Assembly (NCBI GenBank): GCA_963782495.1 | Contig: CAWAJU010000013.1 | Span: forward strand, 39,141 to 103,140 | DNA length: 64,000 nucleotides | From: DASQBT01 sp963782495 | GTDB lineage: Bacteria; Pseudomonadota; Gammaproteobacteria; Burkholderiales; Thiobacillaceae | Direction: 5' to 3' | Position numbers and translations under genes: made by a program | Notes under the pieces: generated by a model | Told to the model about the DNA's origin: nothing | Databases searched by the model: none | The model's input: the letters and a program-made list of their open reading frames with translations, nothing else | Shown: in pieces, positions 41,649-51,622 of the stretch | Position numbering within the stretch: the stretch's first letter is position 1 | Layout of the letters: each line of letters opens with the position of its first letter

Positions 41649-42872
41649 ATGGCATTGATTGTCCAGAAATACGGCGGGACCTCGGTCGGAAGTCCGGAAC
41701 GCATTCGCAACGTCGCGGAACGAGTGGCCAAATATCGCGCCCAAGGCCATCAACTGGTCGTGGTGGTTTCCGCCATGGCCGGCGAGACCAACCGGCTCAT
41801 CGCCCTGGCAAAGCAGATCCAGGCCCAGCCCAATCCGCGCGAACTGGACGTGATGGTCGCAACCGGTGAACAAATCACCATTGCGCTGCTCGCCATGGCG
41901 CTCAAGGACTTGGGCCTTAAAGCCAAGAGCTATACCGGCTGGCAGGTGCCGATCCATACCAACAATGCCTACACCAAGGCCCGGATCGAGGATATCGACG
42001 ACACCGGGATGCGCGCCGATCTGCAAGCCGGCTACGTCATCGTCGTGGCAGGTTTCCAGGGAGTGGATGGTGGAGGCAACATCACCACCTTGGGGCGCGG
42101 CGGTTCAGACACCACTGGGGTGGCCTTGGCCGCCGCCCTCAAGGCCGATGAATGTCAGATCTACACCGATGTGGACGGGGTCTACACCACAGATCCCCGC
42201 ATCGTGCCGGAGGCGCGCAAGCTTGATACCATCACGTTCGAGGAGATGCTCGAACTATCCAGCCTGGGCTCCAAGGTGCTGCAAATCCGTTCAGTCGAAT
42301 TTGCCGGCAAGTACAAGGTTAAATTGCGGGTGCTGTCCAGCTTTGCCGAAGAAGGCGATGGCACCCTGATCACTTTCGAGGAAGACAACATGGAACAACC
42401 GGTCATCTCGGGCATCGCCTTCAATCGCGACGAAGCAAAGGTCACGGTCCTTGGTGTACCAGACCTTCCCGGCGTGGCCTACCAGATCCTGGGCCCGGTA
42501 GCGGATGCCAATATCGATGTCGACATGATCATCCAGAACGTCGGCGCCAACAACACGACTGATTTCACCTTCACCGTGCACCGCAACGAGTTCGCCCGGA
42601 CCATGGAGATCTGCAAGAACACCGCGGCGGCGATCGACGCGCGCGAGGTGGTCGGCGACGACAAGATCGCCAAGGTGTCCGCCGTAGGGGTCGGCATGCG
42701 CTCCCATGTCGGCATCGCACGCAGCATGTTCGAGGCCTTGGCCAAGGAAGGCATCAACATCCAGATGATTTCCACCTCCGAGATCAAGATTTCCGTGGTG
42801 GTGGAAGACAAATACATGGAGCTGGCGGTCCGCGTTCTGCACCAGGCCTTTGGGCTGGACAAGGCCGCTTGA
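41649..42872 (+). CDS. lysC: Aspartate kinase
   Basis: A 407-residue enzyme making L-aspartyl-4-phosphate, the first step to lysine, threonine and methionine. Motifs are the N-terminal VQKYGGTSVGSPERIRNVAE, VVVVSAMAGETNRL, TTLGRGGSDTTGVALAAALK and TDVDGVYTTDPR. Two ACT domains follow for feedback control (PGVAYQILGPVADANIDVDM and AKEGINIQMISTSEIKISVV). Length is typical of monofunctional betaproteobacterial LysC. A tRNA-Ser follows 61 bp later. Confidence 0.95.
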   Translation: MALIVQKYGGTSVGSPERIRNVAERVAKYRAQGHQLVVVVSAMAGETNRLIALAKQIQAQPNPRELDVMVATGEQITIALLAMALKDLGLKAKSYTGWQVPIHTNNAYTKARIEDIDDTGMRADLQAGYVIVVAGFQGVDGGGNITTLGRGGSDTTGVALAAALKADECQIYTDVDGVYTTDPRIVPEARKLDTITFEEMLELSSLGSKVLQIRSVEFAGKYKVKLRVLSSFAEEGDGTLITFEEDNMEQPVISGIAFNRDEAKVTVLGVPDLPGVAYQILGPVADANIDVDMIIQNVGANNTTDFTFTVHRNEFARTMEICKNTAAAIDAREVVGDDKIAKVSAVGVGMRSHVGIARSMFEALAKEGINIQMISTSEIKISVVVEDKYMELAVRVLHQAFGLDKAA

Positions 42873-42933
42873 GCGCTTCGTCGCAGTTCCTGGTGGCGCA
42901 ATGAGCCGGGTTCCGGTATCATGCCGCCCTTCC

Positions 42934-43027
42934 GGAGACGTGGCCGAGAGGTCGAAGGCACTCCCCTGCTAAGGGAGCATACCGGCTTAAACCGGTATCA
43001 AGGGTTCGAATCCCTTCGTCTCCGCCA
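42934..43027 (+). tRNA. tRNA-Ser (GCU anticodon)
   Basis: Acceptor stem GGAGACG pairs with CGTCTCC; the anticodon loop CTGCTAA carries GCT; a long variable arm (ACCGG...CCGGT) marks a class II tRNA. TTCGAATC gives the T-loop, and CCA is encoded at 43025-43027. Confidence 0.95.
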
Positions 43028-43234
43028 TACACGACGAGACACGCGGCTTACAGCGATGCTCACGGCCAATACCGTCACCCATACCATCGACTGATTTGGG
43101 GCATCTTCCGCTTCGCTGTTCACTTGGCGCATCGGCGATGAAAAGATCAGCGGCCCGTTTATCTGCTGGCATCCGGTGCTCGGCATCGGTCCTTGGGGGG
43201 TTGGCAGCTGCCGTCGGGGCTCCGTTGGCCGCGA

Positions 43235-44893
43235 TCAGTGCGACGGCGGTTGCATTTCCTGACCGGTCGCAGTTGAGGGCGAGGTGCTGGTGTCCCTGAG
43301 CCAATCAGTCAGGGGCAATCGAGTGAGCCACGATCCCGCAAGCACAGAATCCAGCGCCACCGGCCGCACCGCAATCAGGTGTGCGATCTTTTCCTTCACC
43401 TCGGTTGCCCGGTAATAATAGCTATGGGCGAGCGAGGTGTTTGTCAGGGCGTCAGTAACCCGCGACTTGATCGCGAACGGATCCATGTTCGCAATGGCAT
43501 GAAGCGTCACCTGACCCGTGTCCTGGCCAAACCGGCGGCTGACCTCCGCCGCCTGCGCGCGCAATTCATCGCTGATGGGCACGCGTGCGACAACTCCCGG
43601 CGGCAGGTCCGCCACTTCCACAAATGATCCTGAGTCCGCGCCAAGCGCGGCTTTACGTACCAGCACCGGCAGGGCGAGCCGTCCAAGCTTTCTTGCGCCG
43701 CCAACCATTACGGCCGCCACGATGCCGCCGATGAGCCACGTCACGCCGGAATAGACGGCGCCCGCTGCCGCCATGACCAGCAGCGGCAGCGTTGCGCAAA
43801 GCCAGAGTACGGCCACAAAGATAAACTTGAACGGGAACCCGATCGATACATGCTCGATAAACTCTCCCACCGACTGCAGCCAGCCGCTCAAACGCGATCG
43901 CGGACTTGCATGCGGCGCGGCAAAAGGCTGCGACCCAGGCAAGAACGTCACAGGCACAGAGGGAAATCGCAAGGTCTGTAGAAGCCAATATGCGCCGGTA
44001 TTCTGCATCAAGCCGGCGAAGACCGGTCGCACCACCTGAGTCGGCCTGTACGCCGGCTCGGACGCCGGCCCGGGTTGGGTGAACTGATTGATAAAGCGCC
44101 TGGGGTCGCGCGCAATTTCCTGTGCCGCCTGCAAGGACGTGATCGCTTCGTCGCCGTCGAATACGAATGCCCGCGCATAGCCACTTCCGTACAGCTCGGC
44201 TTCAGGGCGCCGTGCGCGCGGCCGCGCAACAAACAGCTCCGCGATCAGCGCCAAAACGATCGCCACGATGACCGTGCCCCAGATGATTTCATTGTCCGGC
44301 CACTGGCGATATGCCCAAACAATGCCGACGAGCGCTACGACATACATTGGAAGAGCAAGCCAGCGGACGTCCAATTCTTCGCGATGCCGAAACGACAGCA
44401 CTGGCGTACCCATGAAGACCACCGCGCCAAGCTTCGCAGGTATATTCGACATCGCTCGCAGCGCGTGCAGGATGACGTTTCCGCCGTGCGAATGGCCAAT
44501 CAGATGATAACGGCGCACGCGAGGGTCGTTCTCCAGGGCTTCGAGTTCGGCCGCGAGGGCGCGCCCGGCGCTGCGGCGATCGAGTTCGCTATTCGCGCCA
44601 GTCCAGGCGAACGGCGGCCGTACACGCCCCGTCGCGCCGCGCCCCTGTGCGCCGCCCTGGCCGAGCTGCGCCCAGCATCGCGCGGGTGAACCCTCTTGCG
44701 CCAGGAGCGTGTCGAGCTCAAGACAAAAATCGCTGTTGGGATGCCACCAATCGATGCGCCCTTCGTCGCTCCGCTTGTTTGCGAAGGTACCGTGTATCAG
44801 AAGCACTGGCTCGATCCAGGTGCCCTCTTCGCGGAAGATGCCGTCTTGCCCGGATTGCACCGACATTCGGATTGCAGCAGGGTTGATCACCAT
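43235..44893 (-). CDS. Membrane-associated alpha/beta hydrolase
   Basis: A 552-residue protein with an N-terminal alpha/beta hydrolase region: the HG oxyanion motif in PVLLIHGTFAN (about residues 29-39) and the nucleophile elbow GHSHGG (Ser135). The middle and end have five or more hydrophobic spans (LALPMYVVALVGIVWAY, IWGTVIVAIVLALIAELF, FKFIFVAVLWLCATLPLLVM), so it is an inner-membrane lipase or esterase with the catalytic part cytoplasmic or periplasmic. Substrate unknown. It is coupled to a small ORF upstream and follows the glgP gene. Confidence 0.75.
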   Translation of the reverse strand: MVINPAAIRMSVQSGQDGIFREEGTWIEPVLLIHGTFANKRSDEGRIDWWHPNSDFCLELDTLLAQEGSPARCWAQLGQGGAQGRGATGRVRPPFAWTGANSELDRRSAGRALAAELEALENDPRVRRYHLIGHSHGGNVILHALRAMSNIPAKLGAVVFMGTPVLSFRHREELDVRWLALPMYVVALVGIVWAYRQWPDNEIIWGTVIVAIVLALIAELFVARPRARRPEAELYGSGYARAFVFDGDEAITSLQAAQEIARDPRRFINQFTQPGPASEPAYRPTQVVRPVFAGLMQNTGAYWLLQTLRFPSVPVTFLPGSQPFAAPHASPRSRLSGWLQSVGEFIEHVSIGFPFKFIFVAVLWLCATLPLLVMAAAGAVYSGVTWLIGGIVAAVMVGGARKLGRLALPVLVRKAALGADSGSFVEVADLPPGVVARVPISDELRAQAAEVSRRFGQDTGQVTLHAIANMDPFAIKSRVTDALTNTSLAHSYYYRATEVKEKIAHLIAVRPVALDSVLAGSWLTRLPLTDWLRDTSTSPSTATGQEMQPPSH

Positions 44894-45096
44894 CCGTTCC
44901 TCCTGGCACGCAACGGAACAAAAATGCTACGTGAAACGCTTGCCCTTGGCCACCTGAAACGTTCGGCCAACTCAAGCGCGTTGGCGACGAGCCGTGCTCG
45001 ATCGCAATCCATGATGGTGAAGAACAACTTGTTATGGTCCTTGATGATACGGGTGCCCCGGCCAACAAATCCGGCTCCGGAGCCTTTCAAGACCAC
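44887..45096 (-). CDS. Small ORF coupled to the hydrolase gene
   Basis: A 69-codon frame from GTG 45096 to TGA 44889-44887. It starts 2 bp past the glgP stop codon and its last 7 bp overlap the start of the hydrolase gene, typical of a coupled operon member. Its sequence (KGSGAGFVGRGTRIIKDHNK, LFFTIMDCDRARLVANALEL) has normal protein composition. No family is recognised and no ribosome site is clear. Confidence 0.45.
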   Translation of the reverse strand: MVLKGSGAGFVGRGTRIIKDHNKLFFTIMDCDRARLVANALELAERFRWPRASVSRSIFVPLRARRNGW

Positions 45097-45097
45097 A

Positions 45098-47656
45098 TCA
45101 TCGCTGCCACAGAATATGCGCTTCTTCCAGCGGAACGGCCACATCATCGCGATGCGGGATGAGCCGCACCGTATAGTCCGCTGCCGGGCGAACTGCGGGA
45201 ACCGAGGCGCGATAGGCATAGCCGTTGGTTGCGCCCACCAGCTGACGCACGCGTTTCATTTCGATTCGCTCAGTTGCGGTTGCGGTTGCGGTTGCGTCAT
45301 CGCCATCGGCGTATAGCTCTACTCGCACATCATTGGGGTCAAGTTCGTCGTGATATACCTGCACCTCAAATGCGTGTTGCCGTCCGTCCGTGTCCACCTT
45401 GAGTTCCCCGAAGCGCTGCGCGCCCCAATGCTGCTCCAGGGCGTGCCGCCAATTGGCCACTTCCGCACCGAACGCGCCGCCGCCGGCAGCGCGCATTCGA
45501 TAGGCTTGCGCCGCTGGCAGATAGTGTTGGCTTGTGTATTCGCACACTGCACGGTTGGTGGAAAAGCGCGGTGTCAGGCGCGCCATGCTTTCCCGCATTC
45601 TATTCACCCACGCGACGGGAATACCTTGTTGATCGCGCGTATAGAATTCTGGAATCACTTCGCGTTCGAGCAGGTCGTACAAGGCCTCGGCTTCGATCGC
45701 ATCCCAGGCGGGATCGCTGTCATGTTCCTGACCGTCACCCAATGCCCATCCCACTTCCGGCGTATAGGCTTCCGCCCACCATCCGTCCAGTTCAGACACA
45801 TTGATGCCGCCATTGACGAGCACTTTCATGCCACTGGTTCCGCAGGCCTCCCAAGGGCGTCGCGGCGTGTTGAGCCAGACATCCACTCCCTGAACCAGCT
45901 TCTCGGTCAAATGCATGTCGTAGTCGCTCAGAAAGATCACATGGGGGCGTGCTTCCGGCCTGCGGGTGAATTGTATCCATTGCTGTATCAGTGCCTGCCC
46001 CGCGATGTCCGCAGGATGGGCCTTGCCGGCCATGATGAGCTGGACCGGGCGTTGCGGATTGGTCAGCAGGCGCAGCAGGCGTTCCGAGTCGTGCAGCAAC
46101 AGGTTCGGCCTCTTGTAAGTCGCAAAACGGCGGGCGAAACCGAATGTCAAGGCATTGGGGTCGAATAGTTGCTTTGCCTCCGCAACCGCCTCGGGAGGCG
46201 CGCCGGAGGTGGACAACTGCCTGGCCAATCGCGCTCTCGCATAGTCAACCAGAGACTTGCTGGCAGCGAGGCGAAACTCCCAGAGCCTGGCATCGGAAAT
46301 GTGTCGAATATCGTCCCCCAACGCCTCGCAAGGCTTCAGCCAGCGGTCTTTGCCGCAGGCCTCGGTCCACAAATCATCTGCCGGTGCTGAATCCCAAGTG
46401 GACATGTGCACGCCGTTGGTCACATGTGCGACCGGAACGTCATCCGCCGGCCAGAGGGGAAAAAGGGACTGAAAGAGATTCCGGCTGACTTTCCCATGCA
46501 GGCGGCTCACGCCATTGATCGCCCCACTTCCACGGATCGCCAGATAAGCCATGTTGAAAGGCTCCGCCGGATCGTCCGGATTCTGCCTGCCCAAGGCGAG
46601 CAGTTCGTGAACTGTGATGCCCAGTCTCCGCTCGACGTAGCCACCAAGGTATTGGCCGATGAGCGCGGGCGCAAAACGATCAAAACCTGCCGCCACCGCT
46701 GTATGCGTGGTGAACAGGTTGCCCGCCCGGGTCACGTTCAGCGCAACCTCGAAGGTCTGACCGTTTTCTTCCATGAAGTTGCGCGCGCGTTCCAGCACCA
46801 CGAAGGCCGCATGACCCTCATTCAGATGGCAGACTTCCGGCCTGATCCCGAGCGCGGCAAGCAGCCGCCAACCGCCGATGCCCAGGATCAGTTCCTGCAT
46901 GAGGCGCAATTCAGGGCCACCCCCATACAGTTCGCTGGTAATGCCTCGATGCGCGGGGTAATTCGCCGCGTCATTGCTGTCCAGCAGGTACAGCTTCACT
47001 CTGCCGACCTGGACCTGCCAGGCGCGCAGCCAGACCGAGTAGCCCGGCAAGGAAATCTCCAGCCGCAGCCACTCACCGTTCGGTTTGCGCAGGGGCGTGA
47101 TCGGCAATTGCCCAGGATCGTTGTACGGATAGAGCGCGTGCTGAGCGCCGTCCTCGCCGATCACCTGGCGAAAGTAGCCTTGCTGGTACAACAGTCCGAT
47201 CCCGACCACCGGAACGCCCAGATCGCTTGCCGCCTTGAGTTGGTCGCCCGCCACGTTGCCCAGCCCGCCCGAGTAGATCGGCAGCGCTTCGCTTAGCATG
47301 AACTCCATGCTGAAATATGCGATGCAGCCCAGCTTGGCTTGCGGGTGGGTTTGCTGAAACCAGGCGGGGGCCCCCGCCGCATCCCGTTTGGCTTGCACCA
47401 GGCCGTCGAGCTTGGCGCGGAAGCCAGGATCGGCCAACACACCCTGAAGCTTCTCGCGCGAGACCGTCTGCAGGACGACCCAGGGATTTTGGGTCAGACC
47501 CCAGAGCGCCGCATCAAGCCGCCGCCAGAGCTCGTCAGCGCCGTGATTCCACGACGAGCGCAGATCCAGCGCAAGCTCGGCTAGAAAGTCAAAGCCCTCC
47601 ACATCCGCCGACCAAAGGACCTCCTTGGCGTGGCCGATTCCTTCTTGTTCGCTCAT
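45098..47656 (-). CDS. glgP: Alpha-glucan (glycogen) phosphorylase
   Basis: An 852-residue enzyme that cleaves glycogen with phosphate to glucose-1-phosphate. Visible motifs are YFSMEFMLSEALPIYSGGLG with NVAGDQLKAASDLGVPVVG near residues 110-150, HLNEGHAAFVVLERAR, HVTNGVHMSTW, FGFARRFATYKRPNLLL, and EACGTSGMKVLVNGGINVSE where the lysine binds PLP. It is the TIGR02094-type phosphorylase. The C-terminal extension (about residues 770-852) carries an (AT)4 run encoded by a hexamer repeat. In this operon it feeds glucose-1-phosphate to pgm. Confidence 0.95.
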   Translation of the reverse strand: MSEQEGIGHAKEVLWSADVEGFDFLAELALDLRSSWNHGADELWRRLDAALWGLTQNPWVVLQTVSREKLQGVLADPGFRAKLDGLVQAKRDAAGAPAWFQQTHPQAKLGCIAYFSMEFMLSEALPIYSGGLGNVAGDQLKAASDLGVPVVGIGLLYQQGYFRQVIGEDGAQHALYPYNDPGQLPITPLRKPNGEWLRLEISLPGYSVWLRAWQVQVGRVKLYLLDSNDAANYPAHRGITSELYGGGPELRLMQELILGIGGWRLLAALGIRPEVCHLNEGHAAFVVLERARNFMEENGQTFEVALNVTRAGNLFTTHTAVAAGFDRFAPALIGQYLGGYVERRLGITVHELLALGRQNPDDPAEPFNMAYLAIRGSGAINGVSRLHGKVSRNLFQSLFPLWPADDVPVAHVTNGVHMSTWDSAPADDLWTEACGKDRWLKPCEALGDDIRHISDARLWEFRLAASKSLVDYARARLARQLSTSGAPPEAVAEAKQLFDPNALTFGFARRFATYKRPNLLLHDSERLLRLLTNPQRPVQLIMAGKAHPADIAGQALIQQWIQFTRRPEARPHVIFLSDYDMHLTEKLVQGVDVWLNTPRRPWEACGTSGMKVLVNGGINVSELDGWWAEAYTPEVGWALGDGQEHDSDPAWDAIEAEALYDLLEREVIPEFYTRDQQGIPVAWVNRMRESMARLTPRFSTNRAVCEYTSQHYLPAAQAYRMRAAGGGAFGAEVANWRHALEQHWGAQRFGELKVDTDGRQHAFEVQVYHDELDPNDVRVELYADGDDATATATATERIEMKRVRQLVGATNGYAYRASVPAVRPAADYTVRLIPHRDDVAVPLEEAHILWQR
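45273..45296. repeat. Hexanucleotide tandem repeat in glgP
   Basis: Four perfect GTTGCG units encode alternating Ala and Thr in the GlgP C-terminal region (on the minus strand). Unit length is a multiple of 3, so changes in number would keep the frame. Confidence 0.7.
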
Positions 47657-47696
47657 ACCCTCTCCTCAAAATGGGCCTGGCGGCACATGCCGGCCA

Positions 47697-49352
47697 TTAC
47701 GCCGGTGCCGCCAGCGCAGCACTGACGATGGTCTGCGCCTCCGCTTGAATGCGGTGCAGATGATCTGCCCCCAGAAAGCTTTCAGCATAGATCTTGTAGA
47801 TGTCTTCCGTACCCGACGGCCGCGCCGCAAACCAGCCGCTTTTTGCCACCACCTTCAAGCCGCCTATGGCTGCCCCGTTGCCGGGAGCCCGGGTAAGTAT
47901 GGTCTGGATTTTCTCGCCCGCCAGCTGTTCCGACAGCACCTGCTGCGGCGACAGCTTCGCAAGCTTCTGCTTTTGCTCCGGCGTCGCCGGCGCGTCGACG
48001 CGATCGAACACCGGCTCGCCAAACTCGCGCGCCAGCGCGGCATAGATTTCACCCGGATCGCGTCCCATGCGCGCGGTCATCTCCGCCGCCAGCAAGGCCG
48101 GAACCATGCCATCCTTGTCTGTCGTCCACACGCTGCCATCGCGGCGGACAAAAGATGCACCCGCGCTCTCCTCCCCGCCAAAACCCAGCGTGCCGTTTAC
48201 CAGCCCATCCACAAACCACTTGAACCCGACCGGCACCTCGTAGAGTTTGCGGCCCAGCTTTGCCGTGACGTGGTCGATCATCTGGCTGCTGACAACCGTC
48301 TTGCCGACCATCGCAGCCGTGCTCCAATTCGGCCGATTCTGAAACAGATAGAAGATGGCGGCAGTAAGGTAATGATTGGGCGGCAACAAGCCCGCGTTCC
48401 GGGTGACGATCCCGTGTCGGTCATGGTCGGTGTCGCAGGCGAAGGCGATGTCGTAGCGATCCTTGAGCTCGATCAGGCTGCGCATTGCATAAGGCGAAGA
48501 CGGATCCATGCGAATCTGGCCGTCCCAATCCACCGTCATGAAGCGGAAGGTCGGATCGACGACCTCGTTCACAACCGTGAGGTTCAGGCCATAACGTTCG
48601 GCAATCGGCTGCCAGTAATGAACACCGGCGCCGCCAAGCGGATCAACACCCAAAGCGAGGTTCGAGCCGTGTATCGCGTCCATGTCGAGCACATTGCCGA
48701 GATCGCTTATGTACGTATTGAGAAAATCGTGCCGGTGCGTGCTTGCCGCGCGCCTCGCCTGTTCGAGCGGGATTCGTTTCACTTCCTTCAGGCCGCCTTG
48801 CAGCAAGGCATTGGCGCGCGCTTCGATCCATCCGGTGATGTCGCTGCCGGCCGGCCCGCCATTGGGCGGGTTGTACTTGAAGCCGCCGCTGTCGGGCGGA
48901 TTGTGCGATGGGGTGATGACGATACCGTCGGCCAGGCCCTGTTCTCGGCCGCGATTGTAAGTCAGGATCGCATGAGAAATCACCGGCGTGGGCGTGTATT
49001 CGTCTTTTTCCGCAAGCATGACTTCCACGCCGTTGGCCGCCAGAACTTCAAGAGCACTGGCATACGCCGGCTCGGAAAGTGCGTGTGTGTCGATGCCCAG
49101 AAACAACGGACCATCGATGCCCTGCCGCTTGCGGTATTCGCAAATGGCCTGGGAAATGGCCAGGACATGCCATTCGTTGAAACCGGTCTCGAAAGACGAT
49201 CCGCGATGACCCGAGGTCCCAAATGCGACCCGTTGACTCTGCACCTCCGGGTCGGGGCGGTTGCTGTAATAGGCCGTGATGAGCCTTGGTATATTGACCA
49301 GCATCGCTTGCTGGGCGGGCTTTCCTGCCAGGGGGCTTACTTTTGTTTCCAC
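47697..49352 (-). CDS. pgm: Phosphoglucomutase (alpha-D-glucose-specific)
   Basis: A 551-residue mutase starting with GTG 49352. The phosphoserine loop is VITPSHNPPDSGGFKYNPPN (about residues 140-160), the metal loop DTDHDRHGIVTR, and the sugar loop FGGEESAGASF. C-terminal RPSGTEDIYKIYAESF binds phosphate. It converts glucose-1-phosphate from GlgP to glucose-6-phosphate, the substrate of Zwf encoded upstream in this block. Full-length for the family. Confidence 0.95.
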   Translation of the reverse strand: METKVSPLAGKPAQQAMLVNIPRLITAYYSNRPDPEVQSQRVAFGTSGHRGSSFETGFNEWHVLAISQAICEYRKRQGIDGPLFLGIDTHALSEPAYASALEVLAANGVEVMLAEKDEYTPTPVISHAILTYNRGREQGLADGIVITPSHNPPDSGGFKYNPPNGGPAGSDITGWIEARANALLQGGLKEVKRIPLEQARRAASTHRHDFLNTYISDLGNVLDMDAIHGSNLALGVDPLGGAGVHYWQPIAERYGLNLTVVNEVVDPTFRFMTVDWDGQIRMDPSSPYAMRSLIELKDRYDIAFACDTDHDRHGIVTRNAGLLPPNHYLTAAIFYLFQNRPNWSTAAMVGKTVVSSQMIDHVTAKLGRKLYEVPVGFKWFVDGLVNGTLGFGGEESAGASFVRRDGSVWTTDKDGMVPALLAAEMTARMGRDPGEIYAALAREFGEPVFDRVDAPATPEQKQKLAKLSPQQVLSEQLAGEKIQTILTRAPGNGAAIGGLKVVAKSGWFAARPSGTEDIYKIYAESFLGADHLHRIQAEAQTIVSAALAAPA

Positions 49353-49497
49353 AATCGATCACCTCTATGTTTAAGGTCAAACTCAGGCGTGGGCAGGCGA
49401 GATTTTGCAGCCAGATACCTCAGGCTGTACGCAGAGGCTTCAGCAGATTTATGCATCCTGGCCGCAAACGTGGTTCACAGCACCGCCATCTCATGCG

Positions 49498-51552
49498 TTA
49501 ACTTGCCAGCAGCGCTCTCGCCCGCGCGCAGACATTGTCCACGGTAAACCCGTATTCGCGCAGCACGACTTCTCCCGGCGCCGAAGCACCGAAGCGTTCC
49601 ACGCCGAGCATGTCGCCCTTCGCCCCGATGTAGCGGTCCCAGCCTTGCGCCACACCCGCTTCGACCGCGAGCCGCGCGCCGATCCCGGGTGGCAGCACCG
49701 CATCGCGCTCGGCTTGCGGCAAGGCTTCGAACAACTCCCAGCTTGGCATGGCCACGCAGCGCACCGCGATGCCCTCCGACTCCAGGCGCTCTGCCGCGGC
49801 CACGATCAGGCTCACCTCCGAACCACTCGCGAGCAGAATCAGTTGGGGCTTGCCATCCACCGCATCGCTCAATACATAGGCACCACGGCGCAATCCATCT
49901 GCCCCCGCGTAGCGGCCGCGATCGAGTGTGGGCAGCTCCTGCCTGCTCAACACCAGCAGCACCGGCCGGTCCCGCATCTCCAGCGCGACGCGCCACGCGA
50001 CCGTAGTTTCATTGGCGTCGCCGGGGCGAATCACGATGAGATTGGGAATCGCGCGCAGGCTGGCGACCTGCTCCACCGGCTGGTGAGTGGGTCCGTCCTC
50101 TCCGACCGCGATGCTGTCGTGGGTGAACACGTGCACGACGTGCAGGCCCATGAGCGCCGCCAGACGGATTGCAGGCCGCATGTAGTCGGAAAACACCAGA
50201 AACGTCGAGCCGTACGGAATGAAGCCTCCGTGCGCAGCCAGACCGTTAAGGATGGCGCCCATCGCGTGTTCACGCACGCCAAAGTGCAGGTTGCGTCCGC
50301 CGTGGCTCCAGCCCCCGCCTGCCGAGCCTTGTTCATCGTCAGTCTTCAGTGCAGGCGGATTGAAGTCGCCCAAGCCTTTCAACGCGGTCTTGGTCGAAGG
50401 GTCAAGGTCGGCCGAGCCGCCGCTGAGCGCGGCCAGCCGAGGCGCAATGGCATTCATCACCTTCCCGGAAGCATCGCGCGTGGCCAGGCCTTTGGCATCG
50501 GCGTCGAACACCGGAATGTCCACATCCCAGCCAGGCGGTAATTCATTGCGCAGCCGGCAACCCAGTTCTTTGGCAAGTTCCGGGAACATGCCGGCGTAGG
50601 CGTCCAGCGACCGGGTCCACGCGGCGTCGGCATCCGCACCGCGATCCACGGCAAGGCGAAGATGCGCCAGCGCCTCGTCCGGTATCAGGAAGTCCGGCTC
50701 AGTCGGCCAGCCCAGTGCCTGCTTGGTCTTACGTACCGCATCGCTGCCAAGCGGGGAGCCGTGCGCCTTGAAGCTGTCCTGTTGGGGCGACCCGTAGCCG
50801 ATATGCGTGCGCACCAGGATCAACGACGGGCGCGCGGTTTCCGCGCGTGCCGCCGCCAGCGCGGCATCAATCGCGGCAAGATCGTTGCCGTCCGCCACCG
50901 AAACGGTGTGCCAGCCATAGGCCTCGAAGCGCCGCGCGCAATTCTCGGTGAAGCTGATGTCGGTGCCGGCAGCCAGGGTGACCTGATTGTCATCGTACAG
51001 GCAGGTAAGCTTGCCGAGCTTGAGATGCCCCGCCAGAGAAGCCGCCTCGGACGCGACGCCCTCCATCAGATCGCCATCACCGACCAAGGCAAAGGTATGG
51101 TGATCGATGATCGCGTGCCCGGGACGGTTATAGCGCGCCGCAAGCTGCGCTTCTGCGATCGCCATTCCGACCGCATTGCCAAAGCCTTGTCCCAGCGGCC
51201 CGGTGGTGACTTCAACCCCGGCAGCGTGTCCGCGCTCGGGATGGCCCGGCGTTTTGCTGCCCCACTGGCGGAACTGCCGGAGCTCGTCCAGCGCAAGCTC
51301 GTAGCCGCTCAGGTGCAGCAGGCTGTAGAGCAGCGCCGAGCCGTGTCCGGCCGAGAGCACGAAGCGGTCGCGATTGAACCAATGCGGATTGCGCGGATTG
51401 AATCTGAGCCAGCGCGTCCACAGCACGTAGGCCATCGGTGCCGCACCGAGCGGCAGACCAGGATGCCCGCTGTTGGCCTTCTGCACCATGTCCACGGACA
51501 AGAAACGCAGGGTGTTGATGCAAAGCTGGTCGAGTTGGCTTGCGGTTGTCAT
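49498..51552 (-). CDS. tkt: Transketolase
   Basis: A 684-residue thiamine-diphosphate enzyme from ATG 51552 (GGAGGCAAGCC site; a start at 51675 would lie within the neighbour's coding span). Motifs: SGHPGLPLGAAPMAYVLWTR, VEVTTGPLGQGFGNAVGMAI, the ThDP motif GDGDLMEGVASEAASLAGHL with the DN pair (YDDNQ) behind it, and HDSIAVGEDGPTHQPVEQVA. It exchanges two-carbon units in the pentose phosphate pathway, completing the route started by Zwf and Gnd. The protein is full-length for the family. Confidence 0.95.
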   Translation of the reverse strand: MTTASQLDQLCINTLRFLSVDMVQKANSGHPGLPLGAAPMAYVLWTRWLRFNPRNPHWFNRDRFVLSAGHGSALLYSLLHLSGYELALDELRQFRQWGSKTPGHPERGHAAGVEVTTGPLGQGFGNAVGMAIAEAQLAARYNRPGHAIIDHHTFALVGDGDLMEGVASEAASLAGHLKLGKLTCLYDDNQVTLAAGTDISFTENCARRFEAYGWHTVSVADGNDLAAIDAALAAARAETARPSLILVRTHIGYGSPQQDSFKAHGSPLGSDAVRKTKQALGWPTEPDFLIPDEALAHLRLAVDRGADADAAWTRSLDAYAGMFPELAKELGCRLRNELPPGWDVDIPVFDADAKGLATRDASGKVMNAIAPRLAALSGGSADLDPSTKTALKGLGDFNPPALKTDDEQGSAGGGWSHGGRNLHFGVREHAMGAILNGLAAHGGFIPYGSTFLVFSDYMRPAIRLAALMGLHVVHVFTHDSIAVGEDGPTHQPVEQVASLRAIPNLIVIRPGDANETTVAWRVALEMRDRPVLLVLSRQELPTLDRGRYAGADGLRRGAYVLSDAVDGKPQLILLASGSEVSLIVAAAERLESEGIAVRCVAMPSWELFEALPQAERDAVLPPGIGARLAVEAGVAQGWDRYIGAKGDMLGVERFGASAPGEVVLREYGFTVDNVCARARALLAS

Positions 51553-51622
51553 GGCTTGCCTCCGTTCGGAAATTTCGTATGCAAGACGCATAGAGCGCAA
51601 TCGTGGAGATTCTGTCCGGACT

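Noticed and set aside
42901..42922. ATGAGCCGG-GTT-CCGGTATCAT near lysC
   Set aside because: Resembles the operator at its left end only; arms and spacing differ, so not counted as a copy.
42987..43304. Minus-strand ORF ending in ETKGFEPLIPV
   Set aside because: It is the antisense of tRNA-Ser; this C-terminal sequence is a well-known false protein call over tRNA-Ser genes.
47625..49547. Plus-strand 640-codon frame
   Set aside because: Antisense of pgm, whose motifs are clear.
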